A stretch of DNA of 64,000 nt from positions 124,001-188,000 of the forward strand of contig NZ_JBMERR010000004.1 of assembly GCF_048820915.1 (NCBI RefSeq). Reading direction: 5' to 3'. Positions 8,892-17,144 of this stretch are shown piece by piece. Both the position numbers and the translations under genes were made by a program. Below the pieces are notes generated by a model. The model had not been told where the DNA came from. It saw nothing but the letters and a program-made list of their open reading frames with translations, and did no database searches. How positions within the stretch are numbered: the stretch's first letter is position 1; the number at the start of each line of letters is the position of its first letter. This DNA is from Cribrihabitans_A pelagius (lineage in GTDB: Bacteria; Pseudomonadota; Alphaproteobacteria; Rhodobacterales; Rhodobacteraceae).

Positions 8892-8906
8892 GAACAAAAC
8901 ACGAAC
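8892..8906. promoter_or_regulatory. Alphaproteobacterial LexA (SOS) box
   Basis: The sequence GAAC-AAAACAC-GAAC is the reverse complement of GTTC-N7-GTTC, the established LexA-binding direct repeat of alphaproteobacteria. It lies 17 bases upstream of the ImuA-like start codon in an AT-richer stretch, where a repressor would block transcription. Match and spacing are seen directly; LexA binding is inferred. Confidence 0.8.
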
Positions 8907-8922
8907 ATATTAACATGCCCCC

Positions 8923-9792
8923 ATGCCGACTCACCTGTTCCCCGCCTCCAGCCGCCACGCCCGCCCGCAGCTCTCTCCGCTGAAGGGCGTGACCCTGGCG
9001 CAGGGCCGCGCGCATGAGGCCTGCGGCCCCGCCCGCCACCGCTTTGCGCTCTGGCTGGCGGCGGCGGTGCAAGGGCCGGTGCTGTGGATCGCCCCGGCCT
9101 GGAACAGCACCCGGCTGAACCCCGACGGCATGTCTGAGTGCACCACCCCCGGCCGCTTCCTCTTCGTGCAAGCCACCCGGGCCGAGGATCTCTTGTGGAG
9201 CATGGAGGAAGCCCTGCGCAGCGGCGCCGCGCCGCTGGTGGTGGCCGAGCTCCCCGAGCCGCCCGCGATGACCCCGGTGCGGCGGCTGCATCTGGCCGCC
9301 GAAAGCGCAAGCGAAAACGCAGGCGCAGCCGGGCGCGCGCAGAGCCTGCCGCTGGGGCTGCTGCTCACCCCGGGCGGCGGCGGCGCCCGGGGCATCGAAA
9401 GCCGCTGGCACCTGGCCCCGGCCCATCCGGCGGCAGCGCCTCAGGCCGCAGACGCCCCCAATTCCGCCCCCTGCGAGGCTCACGCGGGAGTTCCGCGCAC
9501 TCTGGATGCTCCCGCGGCCGCGCCCGCACCCGCCCCGGGATGGGCCCCGGGATGGGCGCAGCCGCGGCAGTGGCAGCTGCACTGCCTGCGCGCCCGCACC
9601 AGCCCGCCGCGCCGCTGGCAGATCCGCCAGGCCGCCCCCGGCGCACCGCTGCAGGCCACCCCGGTCCCGGCCCTTGCAGAAACACAACCGCCAGCCGCCG
9701 CCGCGCAAGCGCCGCACAGTTCCAGCCCGGCGCAGCCGGACCCAGCCCTCCCGCGCCCGCGGCCCGCTCCGGCGCTGCCGGGCCAGTCCTGA
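8923..9792 (+). CDS. imuA: ImuA-like SOS mutagenesis protein (RecA-like fold), without imuB or dnaE2
   Basis: 289 residues. Residues 15-170 match the ImuA pattern of alphaproteobacteria: GVTLAQGRAHEACGPARHRF, then GPVLWIAPAW, EDLLWSMEEALRSGAAPLVV and TPVRRLHLAAES, ending LGLLLTP. ImuA acts with ImuB and DnaE2 in error-prone repair after DNA damage. After the core comes a long Ala/Pro-rich tail of about 100 residues. The LexA box just upstream agrees with SOS control. The usual imuB and dnaE2 genes do not follow, so they must be elsewhere or lost. A second ATG lies eight bases upstream in another frame. Confidence 0.78.
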   Translation: MPTHLFPASSRHARPQLSPLKGVTLAQGRAHEACGPARHRFALWLAAAVQGPVLWIAPAWNSTRLNPDGMSECTTPGRFLFVQATRAEDLLWSMEEALRSGAAPLVVAELPEPPAMTPVRRLHLAAESASENAGAAGRAQSLPLGLLLTPGGGGARGIESRWHLAPAHPAAAPQAADAPNSAPCEAHAGVPRTLDAPAAAPAPAPGWAPGWAQPRQWQLHCLRARTSPPRRWQIRQAAPGAPLQATPVPALAETQPPAAAAQAPHSSSPAQPDPALPRPRPAPALPGQS

Positions 9793-10445
9793 CGGCCTTG
9801 GGCCGCGCAGCCAGCCGCTGCGCCCGGGGCAATGCCGCGCGCCGCAAGGGCGCAAGCAGTTTCCCAGACGCTGGCAAGCCGCCCCAGGGCCGCGCAACAC
9901 GGCCAATGCGCCAGGGACACAACTGCCCCGGTCCGCCTGCACAGCCGCACACCCGAACCGCCTGGCGCACCACGCCGCGGGCAGACTTGCACGCCAGTTC
10001 CGGCTGATACGCGGCAGACGCGCTTATCAATTCAGCCCCCGCCGCGGCCCCCAGAACCGGGCCTGCGATCCCGCTCCTGCGGCAGGCGGCAGGCCTCTGC
10101 CCGCCCCCCGTCCCCAGCCCGCCAGCCCTCCGCCGCCGCCGCGAACCGCGACCCGGCCCGCACCTCCGCCCCCGGCAGGAGCAACACGCCTCCGCGCACC
10201 ACCCGCACCTTGCCCCGAGGCCCCCGCCGGCGCGGCCGGCAGACACCGCCCGCAACCTGCTCCCGGCCCGCCCCCTTCCCAGGGCCCGCAAGCTGCCCCC
10301 GCCGGGCGCGCGCCCGGCTGGTGGCAGCGCGCCGCCAACGCACGCCCCCCCAGCAACGTGATCCGCGCCGCAGCACATTTGAGCTACAATGACTCTCCGG
10401 AGCTATTTTGACGCGCCGCTCCCGCCGCAGGAAGGACAGCCGCCG
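9793..10445. other. GC-rich gap after imuA with no recognisable gene
   Basis: About 650 bases. All frames give Pro/Arg/Ala-rich low-complexity translations typical of non-coding GC-rich DNA. I looked for an ImuB remnant here on both strands and did not recognise one. The last 60 bases may hold the promoter of the YceI gene. Confidence 0.55.
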
Positions 10446-11063
10446 ATGCCGCACCGCAGGAGGTTTCTGAAACAGACCGCCGCCACCCTCGCCGCCGCGC
10501 TCGCCGCGGCAGCCCTCCCCGCGCCCGAACTCTGGGCGGTGCCGCGGCCCTACCGGCTCGACCCCGCGGCCACACACGCGGACTTCATCTTCACCCTGAA
10601 CGGCGTGGCGCAGCGCGGCAGTATCCCCGTCGCCGCCGCCCGCATCAGCATCGACGCGCAGGACCTCACACAGAGCCGCGCCGACGTCACCCTCGCCGCA
10701 AACCAGGCCCGCACCGGGATAACATTCGCGACGGACGCTCTGCGCAGCCCGCAGGTGCTGGACACGGAGCGCTTTCCGCATATCCGCTTCGTGACCCGGC
10801 GCGTGCAGCTGGGACCGGGCGGGCGGCTCTCGGGCGGGGCGCGGCTTCATGGCCTGCTCACCCTGCGCGGGGTGACCCGGCCGCTGAGCCTCGCCGCGGC
10901 GCTCTACCGCCCGCCGGGCAGCGCGCCCACCGACCTTGCGCTGCTCGACATCCGCCTCTCCGGCGCGCTCAGCCGCGCGGCCTTCGGGGCCGGCGGCTAC
11001 CCCGATCTGGTAGGCGACCGCGTCGGCCTGGATATCCGCGCCCGGCTGCTGGCCGCGGGCTGA
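10446..11063 (+). CDS. Secreted YceI-family protein with Tat-type signal
   Basis: 205 residues. The N-terminus HRRRFLKQTAATLAAA is a twin-arginine signal with a hydrophobic stretch ending near ALPAPELWA. The rest is a YceI lipocalin-like barrel: YRLDPAATHADFIFTLNGV, then VLDTERFPHIRF and a late LHGLLTLRGVTRPL. YceI proteins bind long isoprenoid or other amphipathic molecules in the periplasm; the ligand here is unknown. The ATG at 10446 follows AGGAAGGA and starts the signal peptide, so it is preferred to an upstream in-frame ATG at 10389. Confidence 0.85.
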   Translation: MPHRRRFLKQTAATLAAALAAAALPAPELWAVPRPYRLDPAATHADFIFTLNGVAQRGSIPVAAARISIDAQDLTQSRADVTLAANQARTGITFATDALRSPQVLDTERFPHIRFVTRRVQLGPGGRLSGGARLHGLLTLRGVTRPLSLAAALYRPPGSAPTDLALLDIRLSGALSRAAFGAGGYPDLVGDRVGLDIRARLLAAG

Positions 11064-11181
11064 GCCGACCCCGGCTTTCCCCCGAAAGCCCGCCGCAAAA
11101 CCCGCGCCAAAAAACCCACAGCCCGCCCGAAACCGACATCCCAAGGACGCTGCCGGGGTGGCTTTGCCCGGCCAGGCTGCC

Positions 11182-12420
11182 ATGGTCACCCCTGTCATGC
11201 GCCTGATCGTCTCCTTCGCCGCCCTGTTCCTTTCCGTCATCCTGCTGCAGCTCTCCACCGGAGGCGTCGGCCCGCTCGATGCCATCTCCGGCCTGACGCT
11301 GGGTTTCAGCAAGGAGCAGATCGGCCTCCTCGGCTCGGCGCATTTCTTCGGCTTTTTCATCGGCTGCTGGTGGGCGCCGCGGCTGATGGGAGACGTGGGC
11401 CACGCCCGCGCCTTCGCTGTCTGCACCGCGCTTGGCGCGATGGGTATCCTCGGCCACACCCTGAGCGAAAACCCCTACGTCTGGGCGGTGCTGCGGATCG
11501 CCTCCGGCGCCTGCGTTGCGGGCTGTTACACGGTGATCGAGGCCTGGCTCAACGCCAAGGTCACCAACGCCACCCGCGGCCGCGCCATGGGCACCTACCG
11601 GATCGCCGACATGAGCGCCTCACTCAGCGCGCAGCTGATCATCGCAGTGCTGCCGCCGGCCTATTACGTCTCCTACAACCTGCTGGCGATCCTGTGCTGC
11701 GCCGCCCTGCTGCCGCTGACGCTCACCAAGGCAAACCAGCCCGAAACCCCCGAGGCGCCGCGGCTGCGCCCGAAACTGGCCTGGCGCTGCTCGCCGCTGG
11801 CGGTGGCGGGGGTGATCGTCTCGGCGCTGAGTTCGGCCTCCTTCCGCATGGTCGGCCCGGTCTACGGCCAGGCGGTCGGGCTGGAGATCGGCCAGATCGC
11901 CTTTTTCCTTGCCGCCTACGTGCTGGGCGGCGCGCTGGCGCAATATCCGATGGGCTGGCTCGCCGACAAGTTCGACCGCCGCTGGGTGCTGATCTGGCTC
12001 TCCGCCGCCGCAATCGTCAGCTGCGCCATCACCATTGCCGCCAGCACCACAGGCATGCTCGGGGTAATGCTGGCAGCGATCTTCTTCGGCGTGACCACTT
12101 TCCCGATCTTCTCGGTTTCCGCCGCCCACGCCAACGATTTCGCCTCCTCGCCCGAGCGGGTCGAACTCGCCGCGGCGCTGATGTTCTGGTACGCGCTCGG
12201 CGCCATCGCCTCGCCCTATGTCTCCTCGGCCCTGATCGAGGCCTACGGACCCGGCGCGCTGTTCGCCTTCGTCGCCCTCGGACATGTGCTGCTGATCGCC
12301 TTTGGCCTCGGCCGGATGCGCGCCCGGCCGGCCCCCGAGGCGCGCACCCACTACGTCTACGCGCCGCGCACCTCCTTCACCATCGGCCGCCTGCTGAAAC
12401 GCGCCCGCGAGACCCGTTAG
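11182..12420 (+). CDS. MFS transporter, YcaD-like
   Basis: 412 residues of the major facilitator superfamily with about twelve hydrophobic segments. The cytoplasmic loop GWLADKFDRRWVL is the classic motif A of the second half, and YRIADMSASLSAQ follows the fourth segment. The fold and the short C-terminal tail (YVYAPRTSFTIGRLLKRA) resemble the YcaD-like branch. The transported substrate cannot be told. The start at 11182 (MVTPVMRLIV) is chosen ahead of a GTG at 11158; 11197 is also possible. It ends 110 bases before metG on the same strand. Confidence 0.85.
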   Translation: MVTPVMRLIVSFAALFLSVILLQLSTGGVGPLDAISGLTLGFSKEQIGLLGSAHFFGFFIGCWWAPRLMGDVGHARAFAVCTALGAMGILGHTLSENPYVWAVLRIASGACVAGCYTVIEAWLNAKVTNATRGRAMGTYRIADMSASLSAQLIIAVLPPAYYVSYNLLAILCCAALLPLTLTKANQPETPEAPRLRPKLAWRCSPLAVAGVIVSALSSASFRMVGPVYGQAVGLEIGQIAFFLAAYVLGGALAQYPMGWLADKFDRRWVLIWLSAAAIVSCAITIAASTTGMLGVMLAAIFFGVTTFPIFSVSAAHANDFASSPERVELAAALMFWYALGAIASPYVSSALIEAYGPGALFAFVALGHVLLIAFGLGRMRARPAPEARTHYVYAPRTSFTIGRLLKRARETR

Positions 12421-12530
12421 ACCCGCCAGGCCCAGGCCGCCGTTATTTGCCCCCGCAAACCGGGCCGGGGGTTTCCGCGCCCCTCTGCATGCGCTAGACG
12501 GGCGGCTGACCTATTACTCGGATGGATGGC

Positions 12531-14249
12531 ATGGCACGCATTCTGATTACATCGGCGCTTCCCTACATCAACGGGATCAAGCACCTCGGCAACCTGATCG
12601 GCAGCCAGCTGCCCGCTGATCTCTATGCCCGCTTCCAGCGCGGCCGCGGCCACGAGGTGATGTTCCTCTGCGCCACCGACGAGCACGGCACCCCGGCCGA
12701 GCTGGCCGCCGCCAAGGCAGGCCAGCCGGTGGCGGAGTACTGCGCCGAGATGCACGGGGTGCAATCCGGCATCGCCCGCGGCTTCGGCCTCAGCTTCGAC
12801 CACTTCGGCCGCTCCTCCAGCCCGCAGAACCACGCGCTGACCCAGCATTTCGCGGGCAAGCTCGCTGACGCCGGACTGATCGAGGAAGTGACCGAGAAGC
12901 AGGTCTATTCCAACGCCGACGGCCGCTTCCTGCCCGACCGCTACATCGAGGGCACCTGCCCCAACTGCGGCTACGAACGCGCCCGCGGCGACCAGTGCGA
13001 GGAATGCACCAAGCAGCTCGACCCGACCGACCTGATCAACCCGCGCTCGGCGATCTCCGGCTCCACCGATCTGGAAGTGCGCGAGACCAAGCACCTGTTC
13101 CTGCGCCAGTCCGCGATGCGCGATCAGCTCGACGCCTGGATCGACACCAAAACCGATTGGCCGGTGCTCACCACTTCGATCGCCAAGAAGTGGCTGCATG
13201 ACGGCGACGGGCTGCAGGACCGCGGCATCACCCGCGATCTGGACTGGGGCATCAAGGTGAAGAAGGGCGGCGCGGACTGGCCCGGCATGGAAGGCAAGGT
13301 CTTCTACGTCTGGTTCGACGCGCCGATCGAATACATCGCCTGCGCCGCCGAATGGGCCGAGGCCAACGGCAAATCCGAGGACGAGTGGCAAAGCTGGTGG
13401 CGCACCGACAAGGGCGCCGAAGACGTGCGCTACGTGCAGTTCATGGGCAAGGACAACGTCCCCTTCCACACGCTCTCCTTCCCGGCGACGATCCTGGGCT
13501 CGGGCGAGCCATGGAAGATGGTCGACCACCTGAAAAGCTTCAACTACCTGAACTATGACGGCGGCCAGTTCTCCACCTCGCAGGGCCGCGGCGTCTTCAT
13601 GGACCAGGCGCTGGAGATCCTGCCCGCCGACTACTGGCGCTGGTGGCTGCTCTCCCATGCGCCCGAAAGCAGCGATTCCGAATTCACCTGGGAAAAGTTC
13701 CAGCAGTCGGTGAACAAGGATCTGGCGGATGTGCTCGGCAACTTCGTCTCCCGCATCACCAAATTCTGCCGCTCCAAGTTCGGCGAGCAGGTTCCCGAAG
13801 GCGGCGAATACGGGCCGCAGGAGCAGAACCTCCTCGCGGAACTGTCCACCCGCATCTATGCCTATGAAAAGCACATGGAGGCGATGGAGGTCCGCAAATC
13901 GGCGCAGGAGCTGCGCGCGATCTGGGTGGCGGGCAATGAATACCTGCAAGCCGCCGCGCCCTGGTCGGTCTTCAAGGAAGACCCCGAACGCGCCGCAGCC
14001 CAGGTCCGCCTCGGCCTCAACCTGATCCGCCTCTACGCGGTGCTGTCTGCCCCCTTCATCCCGCACGCGGCCGACCGGCTGATGGCGGCGCTGGGGAGCG
14101 GGGACCGCAGCTGGCCCGAAGACGTGGCTGCCGCGCTCGACGCCCTGCCCGCGGGCCACGGCTTCACGGTGCCGGAGGTGCTTTTTGCCAAGATCACCGA
14201 CGAGCAGCGCGAGGACTGGCAGTCCCGCTTCTCCGGCACCCGCGCCTGA
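12531..14249 (+). CDS. metG: Methionyl-tRNA synthetase
   Basis: 572 residues, class I aminoacyl-tRNA synthetase. The HIGH-like signature is PYINGIKHLGN near residue 15. A four-cysteine zinc knuckle (CPNCGYERARGDQCEEC) lies near residue 145. The KMSKS-equivalent loop reads FSTSQGRGVF, which lacks the usual lysines as in other alphaproteobacterial MetG of this type. An anticodon-binding helical domain follows to the C-terminus, with no dimerisation domain. The ATG at 12531 is preferred to one three codons upstream. Essential cytoplasmic gene, apparently transcribed alone, with a hairpin terminator after it. Confidence 0.95.
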   Translation: MARILITSALPYINGIKHLGNLIGSQLPADLYARFQRGRGHEVMFLCATDEHGTPAELAAAKAGQPVAEYCAEMHGVQSGIARGFGLSFDHFGRSSSPQNHALTQHFAGKLADAGLIEEVTEKQVYSNADGRFLPDRYIEGTCPNCGYERARGDQCEECTKQLDPTDLINPRSAISGSTDLEVRETKHLFLRQSAMRDQLDAWIDTKTDWPVLTTSIAKKWLHDGDGLQDRGITRDLDWGIKVKKGGADWPGMEGKVFYVWFDAPIEYIACAAEWAEANGKSEDEWQSWWRTDKGAEDVRYVQFMGKDNVPFHTLSFPATILGSGEPWKMVDHLKSFNYLNYDGGQFSTSQGRGVFMDQALEILPADYWRWWLLSHAPESSDSEFTWEKFQQSVNKDLADVLGNFVSRITKFCRSKFGEQVPEGGEYGPQEQNLLAELSTRIYAYEKHMEAMEVRKSAQELRAIWVAGNEYLQAAAPWSVFKEDPERAAAQVRLGLNLIRLYAVLSAPFIPHAADRLMAALGSGDRSWPEDVAAALDALPAGHGFTVPEVLFAKITDEQREDWQSRFSGTRA

Positions 14250-14270
14250 ACGCCGCTGCCCGCAAGCCAA

Positions 14271-14300
14271 AAGGCCGCCTCCTCCGGGCGGCCTTCTTCG
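14271..14300 (+). terminator. Rho-independent-type terminator after metG
   Basis: A 9-base stem AAGGCCGCC (14271-14279) pairs perfectly with GGCGGCCTT (14287-14295) around a 7-base loop. A short T/C-rich tail (CTTCGTT) follows. It lies 21 bases after the metG stop and just before the end of the convergent MBL gene, which it may also serve. Confidence 0.75.
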
Positions 14301-14307
14301 TTGCGGC

Positions 14308-15216
14308 TCAGACCGCGATCTGCGCGCCCTCCGCTGGCATCAGCAGCTGCCAGGCGGGCTGCGCCGCCGCATGATGCGCGCGCAGGCCTTCCGGCCCTTC
14401 CTGGTAAAGCGCATAGGTCGAATGATGCACCGGCAGCACCGCCCCGGGCGCAAGCTGCGCGGCAAACTCCGCTGCCTCTGCCCCGCTCATCGAGATCGGC
14501 CCCAGCGCACCGCTGCCGCCCACCGCACCGATATGCGGAATGAACAGATCCGGCGCCGGCTGCGCGTCCAGCGCCGCGGCAACCGGACCGGCCAGGAAAC
14601 TGTCGCCCGCCCAGTAGATCCGCTTGCGCACGCCTGCCGCCTCCACATCGATCAGGTAGCCGTTGCCCAGCCCCAGGATCTGCGAGACCCGCGGCGACAG
14701 CGAATGCACCGCGGGCAGCGCCGTCACCGTCACCCGGCCTGCCGGAGCCTCGAACCTCCGCGCCGCGCCATGCGCAAGCGCTTGCGCCGCAAACCCCTTC
14801 TGCGCCAGCGCCCCGGCATCGTGGGCGGAACACAGAAGCGGCAGCTTGCGGCCGAGCCAGGCTTGCGCCTTCTGGTCGAAGTGATCCTCATGCGCATGGC
14901 TCAGCAGCACCAGGTCATAAGCCGCGTGCCCCAGCCCGGGAAACGGCGTCAGCCGCGCGTGCATCTTCACCTCCGGTCCCTTGGCAAGGTCAAACATCTC
15001 GTTCGGGTCGGGCATCCGGAAGGCCTCAGCCCCCTCCCCCAGGCAGGGATCGGTCAGGATGCGCAGGCCCGCCGCCTCGATCTCCAGCGTCGCTCCGCCC
15101 AGCCAGCGCAGTTGCACCTCGGAGCCCGCACTGCGCGCCGCCGCAGGCAGCAGCCCCGCTGCCAGCCCCGGCACCATGCCCGCCGTACCCAGTTTCAGAA
15201 AATCCCGTTTGTTCAT
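14308..15216 (-). CDS. Exported MBL-fold metallohydrolase
   Basis: 302 residues. The N-terminus MNKRDFLKLGTAGMVPG is a Tat-like signal (KRDFLK) with a hydrophobic region. The metallo-beta-lactamase motif SHAHEDHFD lies near residue 115, with later metal ligands likely in VHSLSP, WAGDS and the C-terminal LPVHHSTY. The pattern is that of the UlaG/RomA-like branch (a N-acylethanolamine-type or lactonase-type hydrolase). The substrate is unknown. It is divergent from a LysR regulator gene 95 bases away, a common regulator-target arrangement. Confidence 0.82.
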   Translation of the reverse strand: MNKRDFLKLGTAGMVPGLAAGLLPAAARSAGSEVQLRWLGGATLEIEAAGLRILTDPCLGEGAEAFRMPDPNEMFDLAKGPEVKMHARLTPFPGLGHAAYDLVLLSHAHEDHFDQKAQAWLGRKLPLLCSAHDAGALAQKGFAAQALAHGAARRFEAPAGRVTVTALPAVHSLSPRVSQILGLGNGYLIDVEAAGVRKRIYWAGDSFLAGPVAAALDAQPAPDLFIPHIGAVGGSGALGPISMSGAEAAEFAAQLAPGAVLPVHHSTYALYQEGPEGLRAHHAAAQPAWQLLMPAEGAQIAV

Positions 15217-15311
15217 GCTCGCTCTCCAATTGCTCTGCTGTAGAGCTACCCCCTCGCTTTCCCGGGAATAATCCGCTTAAAATCGAAGTGATTAAACGGA
15301 GTTTCCGCGCA

Positions 15312-16169
15312 ATGAGCCGCCTTGAGACGATCGAGACCTTCGCCGAAGTCGCCAGCCAGCTGAGCTTTGCCAAGGCCGCCCGGCGCCTGCGGCTGCCGCC
15401 TTCAACCGTAACCACGCGGGTCCGCGCGCTGGAGGACAGCCTTGGCGTGCGCCTGCTCACCCGCACCACCCGCAGCGTCGCCCTGACGCCGGAGGGCGCG
15501 GTTTTCCTGGAGCGCTGCCGCATCGCGCTGGACGAAATCGAGGCCGCCCGCAGCCTGGTCTCGGCCGGGGGCAGTGCGCGCGGCCCCGTGCGGGTGTCGA
15601 TCCCCACCGCCTTCCCGATGGCGCAATTCGCTGCCCTCAGCCGCCGCTTCCTGGCCCGCCACCCGGAGATCTCGCTCGATATCGCGGTCAGCGACCAGCC
15701 CGCCGATTTCGTCGCCGACGGCATCGATGTGGCCCTGCGCGGCAACCGCCCCGGCGGCCCCGGGCTGATCGCGCGCGAACTGCTGCGCACCCCCGTGGTG
15801 CTGGCCGCGCCGCCCGGCCGCCTTGAAGACCCTGCGCTGCCGGTGCTCGGGCCGCTGGCTGGTCCGCTGCAGCAGCCGCTGCGGCCCGGCTCGGTGCGCT
15901 GCGAGTCCTTCGACCTCACCCTTCAGTTGGTGCTGGAGGGGCTCGCCCGGGCCTGCCTGCCGCTGCAGGTCTGCGAAACCGACGTCCGCCGCGGTGCGCT
16001 GGACTGCGGGCCGGCGCCGGAGGGCGCCACCCAGAGCCTCGCGCTCTACCTCGTCTATCAGGACCGCCGCCACCAGCCGCAGCGGGTGCGCCTGTTCATC
16101 AACCATCTGGTGGAGGAACTGGCCCGCCGCCCGGCTGCCGGGCCGCAGGCGGAATTTTTTCCTGACTAA
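15312..16169 (+). CDS. LysR-family transcriptional regulator
   Basis: 285 residues. The N-terminal winged HTH (FAEVASQLSFAKAARRLRLPPSTVTTRVRALED) runs through residues 8-40 and leads to RLLTRTTRSVALTPEG. A substrate-binding domain follows from about residue 90. The protein is of the CrgA/PA4477-like type that often governs an adjacent divergent gene. The ATG at 15312 sits close to the HTH as usual; a GTG at 15288 would add eight residues. The likely target is the divergent MBL-fold gene. The effector is unknown. Confidence 0.88.
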   Translation: MSRLETIETFAEVASQLSFAKAARRLRLPPSTVTTRVRALEDSLGVRLLTRTTRSVALTPEGAVFLERCRIALDEIEAARSLVSAGGSARGPVRVSIPTAFPMAQFAALSRRFLARHPEISLDIAVSDQPADFVADGIDVALRGNRPGGPGLIARELLRTPVVLAAPPGRLEDPALPVLGPLAGPLQQPLRPGSVRCESFDLTLQLVLEGLARACLPLQVCETDVRRGALDCGPAPEGATQSLALYLVYQDRRHQPQRVRLFINHLVEELARRPAAGPQAEFFPD

Positions 16170-16173
16170 AAAA

Positions 16174-16209
16174 CTCGGATTGACAATCCCGAGCAAACCA
16201 ATCAGAAAT
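16174..16209 (+). promoter_or_regulatory. Possible promoter and imperfect operator of the hemP operon
   Basis: A TTGACA hexamer at 16180-16185 is followed 18 bases later by AGAAAT, a weak -10. The -35 sits inside an imperfect inverted repeat (CTCGGATT-GAC-AATCCCGAG), which could be an operator or part of a terminator for the LysR gene. Control by iron is expected from the downstream genes, but no known Fur or Irr box was recognised with confidence. Confidence 0.35.
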
Positions 16210-16277
16210 AACCCATTCCAGCCAGCCTGCTCCGCGTCAGGCGAGCCCGAATTGTGCAAACAAACCGAGATCGCCCC

Positions 16278-16445
16278 ATGCCGGACCAGTCCCGCCGCCC
16301 GCGCGGCCCGCAGCCCGCCGTTCAGGAGTTCGAAGACACCCGCCAGCTCTGGCGCGCGGTCTTTGCCGCCTCTGGACCGCTGTCCGGCTTCTGTCTGGAA
16401 TGGCTTCTGGACCGGGCGGAATTCAGCAACGGATGCCCGTCATGA
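16278..16445 (+). CDS. Small hypothetical protein translationally coupled to hemP
   Basis: 55 residues from the ATG at 16278 (63 if the GTG at 16254 is used). The N-terminus is rich in Pro and Arg, followed by a likely amphipathic helix DTRQLWRAVFAASGPLSGF and LEWLLDRAEF. Its TGA overlaps the hemP ATG, the same coupling as between the next two genes, which is the main reason to call it real. No family is recognised. A leader or regulatory peptide role in the iron operon is possible but speculative. Confidence 0.5.
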   Translation: MPDQSRRPRGPQPAVQEFEDTRQLWRAVFAASGPLSGFCLEWLLDRAEFSNGCPS

Positions 16446-16639
16446 ATCAGATTACCCCAATGAACCAGATTTCCCCCGCCCCCGCGGCCTCCGCGGCCGC
16501 CCCGGCCGCCGCGGAAGTCTACCCCACCTACCACGCCGAGGACCTGACCCGCGGCGGTGTGCAGGCCCGCATCCTGCTCAACGGCCAGATCTACGCGCTG
16601 CGCATCACCCGTGCGGGCAAGCTGATCCTCACCAAATGA
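16442..16639 (+). CDS. hemP: Hemin uptake protein HemP
   Basis: 65 residues. The C-terminal half carries the HemP signature: LLNGQIYALRITRAGKLILTK, with the strand-turn-strand LRITRAGKLILTK at the very end. HemP is a small protein, often the first gene of heme uptake loci, and in some bacteria it activates heme receptor genes. The start overlaps the stop of the preceding small gene, and its own stop overlaps the start of the next gene. An internal methionine at residue 7 is an alternative start. Confidence 0.88.
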   Translation: MNQITPMNQISPAPAASAAAPAAAEVYPTYHAEDLTRGGVQARILLNGQIYALRITRAGKLILTK

Positions 16640-17109
16640 GCCGGCCCCGCACCCAGCCCCGCGGCGGCGCTGCGGTCGGGCTCCTGTCCGAACTGCCGCC
16701 GCTGGAGGCCGGCGCCGTGGTCTCCCTGCGCCACTGGTTCTCCGGCCCCGATGCGCGCGCCCAGCTGCGCGAGGATTTCGAGGCGGCTCTCGGCCCCGAT
16801 GCAGGGCTTGCCGCCTTCGGGGCCTTCGGTACACTTTGCAACTTCTGCGCCACCCACGGCCGCCGCCCGCTGGTGCGCCACGGGCTGAGCTGTTCCTGCC
16901 TCGGCGCGGACGAGAACTGTTTTGCCAGCCTCCTCGCCGCCGCCGCCGAAAGCGAGGAGGACGACGCCCGCCTGCTCGCCGCGCTGATCGTGCGCCCGGC
17001 CGAGGCCGCCGCGCTGGCGGAGCTTGCCGGGCGATACACGCGGCTGCTGCACCAGACCCTGCCGCTTGTGCCCGCAACAGCGGCGCCCGTGGCCCGCACC
17101 CTGCACTGA
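16636..17109 (+). CDS. Cysteine-rich hypothetical protein of the hemP operon
   Basis: 157 residues, no family recognised. It begins ATG overlapping the hemP stop, so it is clearly part of that operon. Residues 30-60 hold an acidic/aromatic helical part (LRHWFSGPDARAQLREDFEAAL). Then comes a compact cysteine cluster: two cysteines and a histidine in LCNFCATHG, and three more cysteines in GLSCSCLGADENC, about 20 residues apart. The spacing would suit a metal or Fe-S site, or heme binding. The C-terminal third is helical and Ala/Leu-rich. A cytoplasmic iron or heme handling role is inferred from context only. Confidence 0.75.
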   Translation: MSRPRTQPRGGAAVGLLSELPPLEAGAVVSLRHWFSGPDARAQLREDFEAALGPDAGLAAFGAFGTLCNFCATHGRRPLVRHGLSCSCLGADENCFASLLAAAAESEEDDARLLAALIVRPAEAAALAELAGRYTRLLHQTLPLVPATAAPVARTLH

Positions 17110-17144
17110 ATTCACTTCAAACCACTGCAACCAGGCCATATACG

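Noticed and set aside
9506..10411. Open frames after imuA as an imuB gene or remnant
   Set aside because: No ImuB/Y-family polymerase motif could be found in any frame.
13550..13590. MetG as an inactive synthetase because KMSKS reads FSTSQ
   Set aside because: This variant loop is normal for the short alphaproteobacterial MetG type, and the other motifs are intact.
12417..14270. Long minus-strand open frame over metG
   Set aside because: Complete antisense shadow of metG, no recognisable domain or ribosome site.
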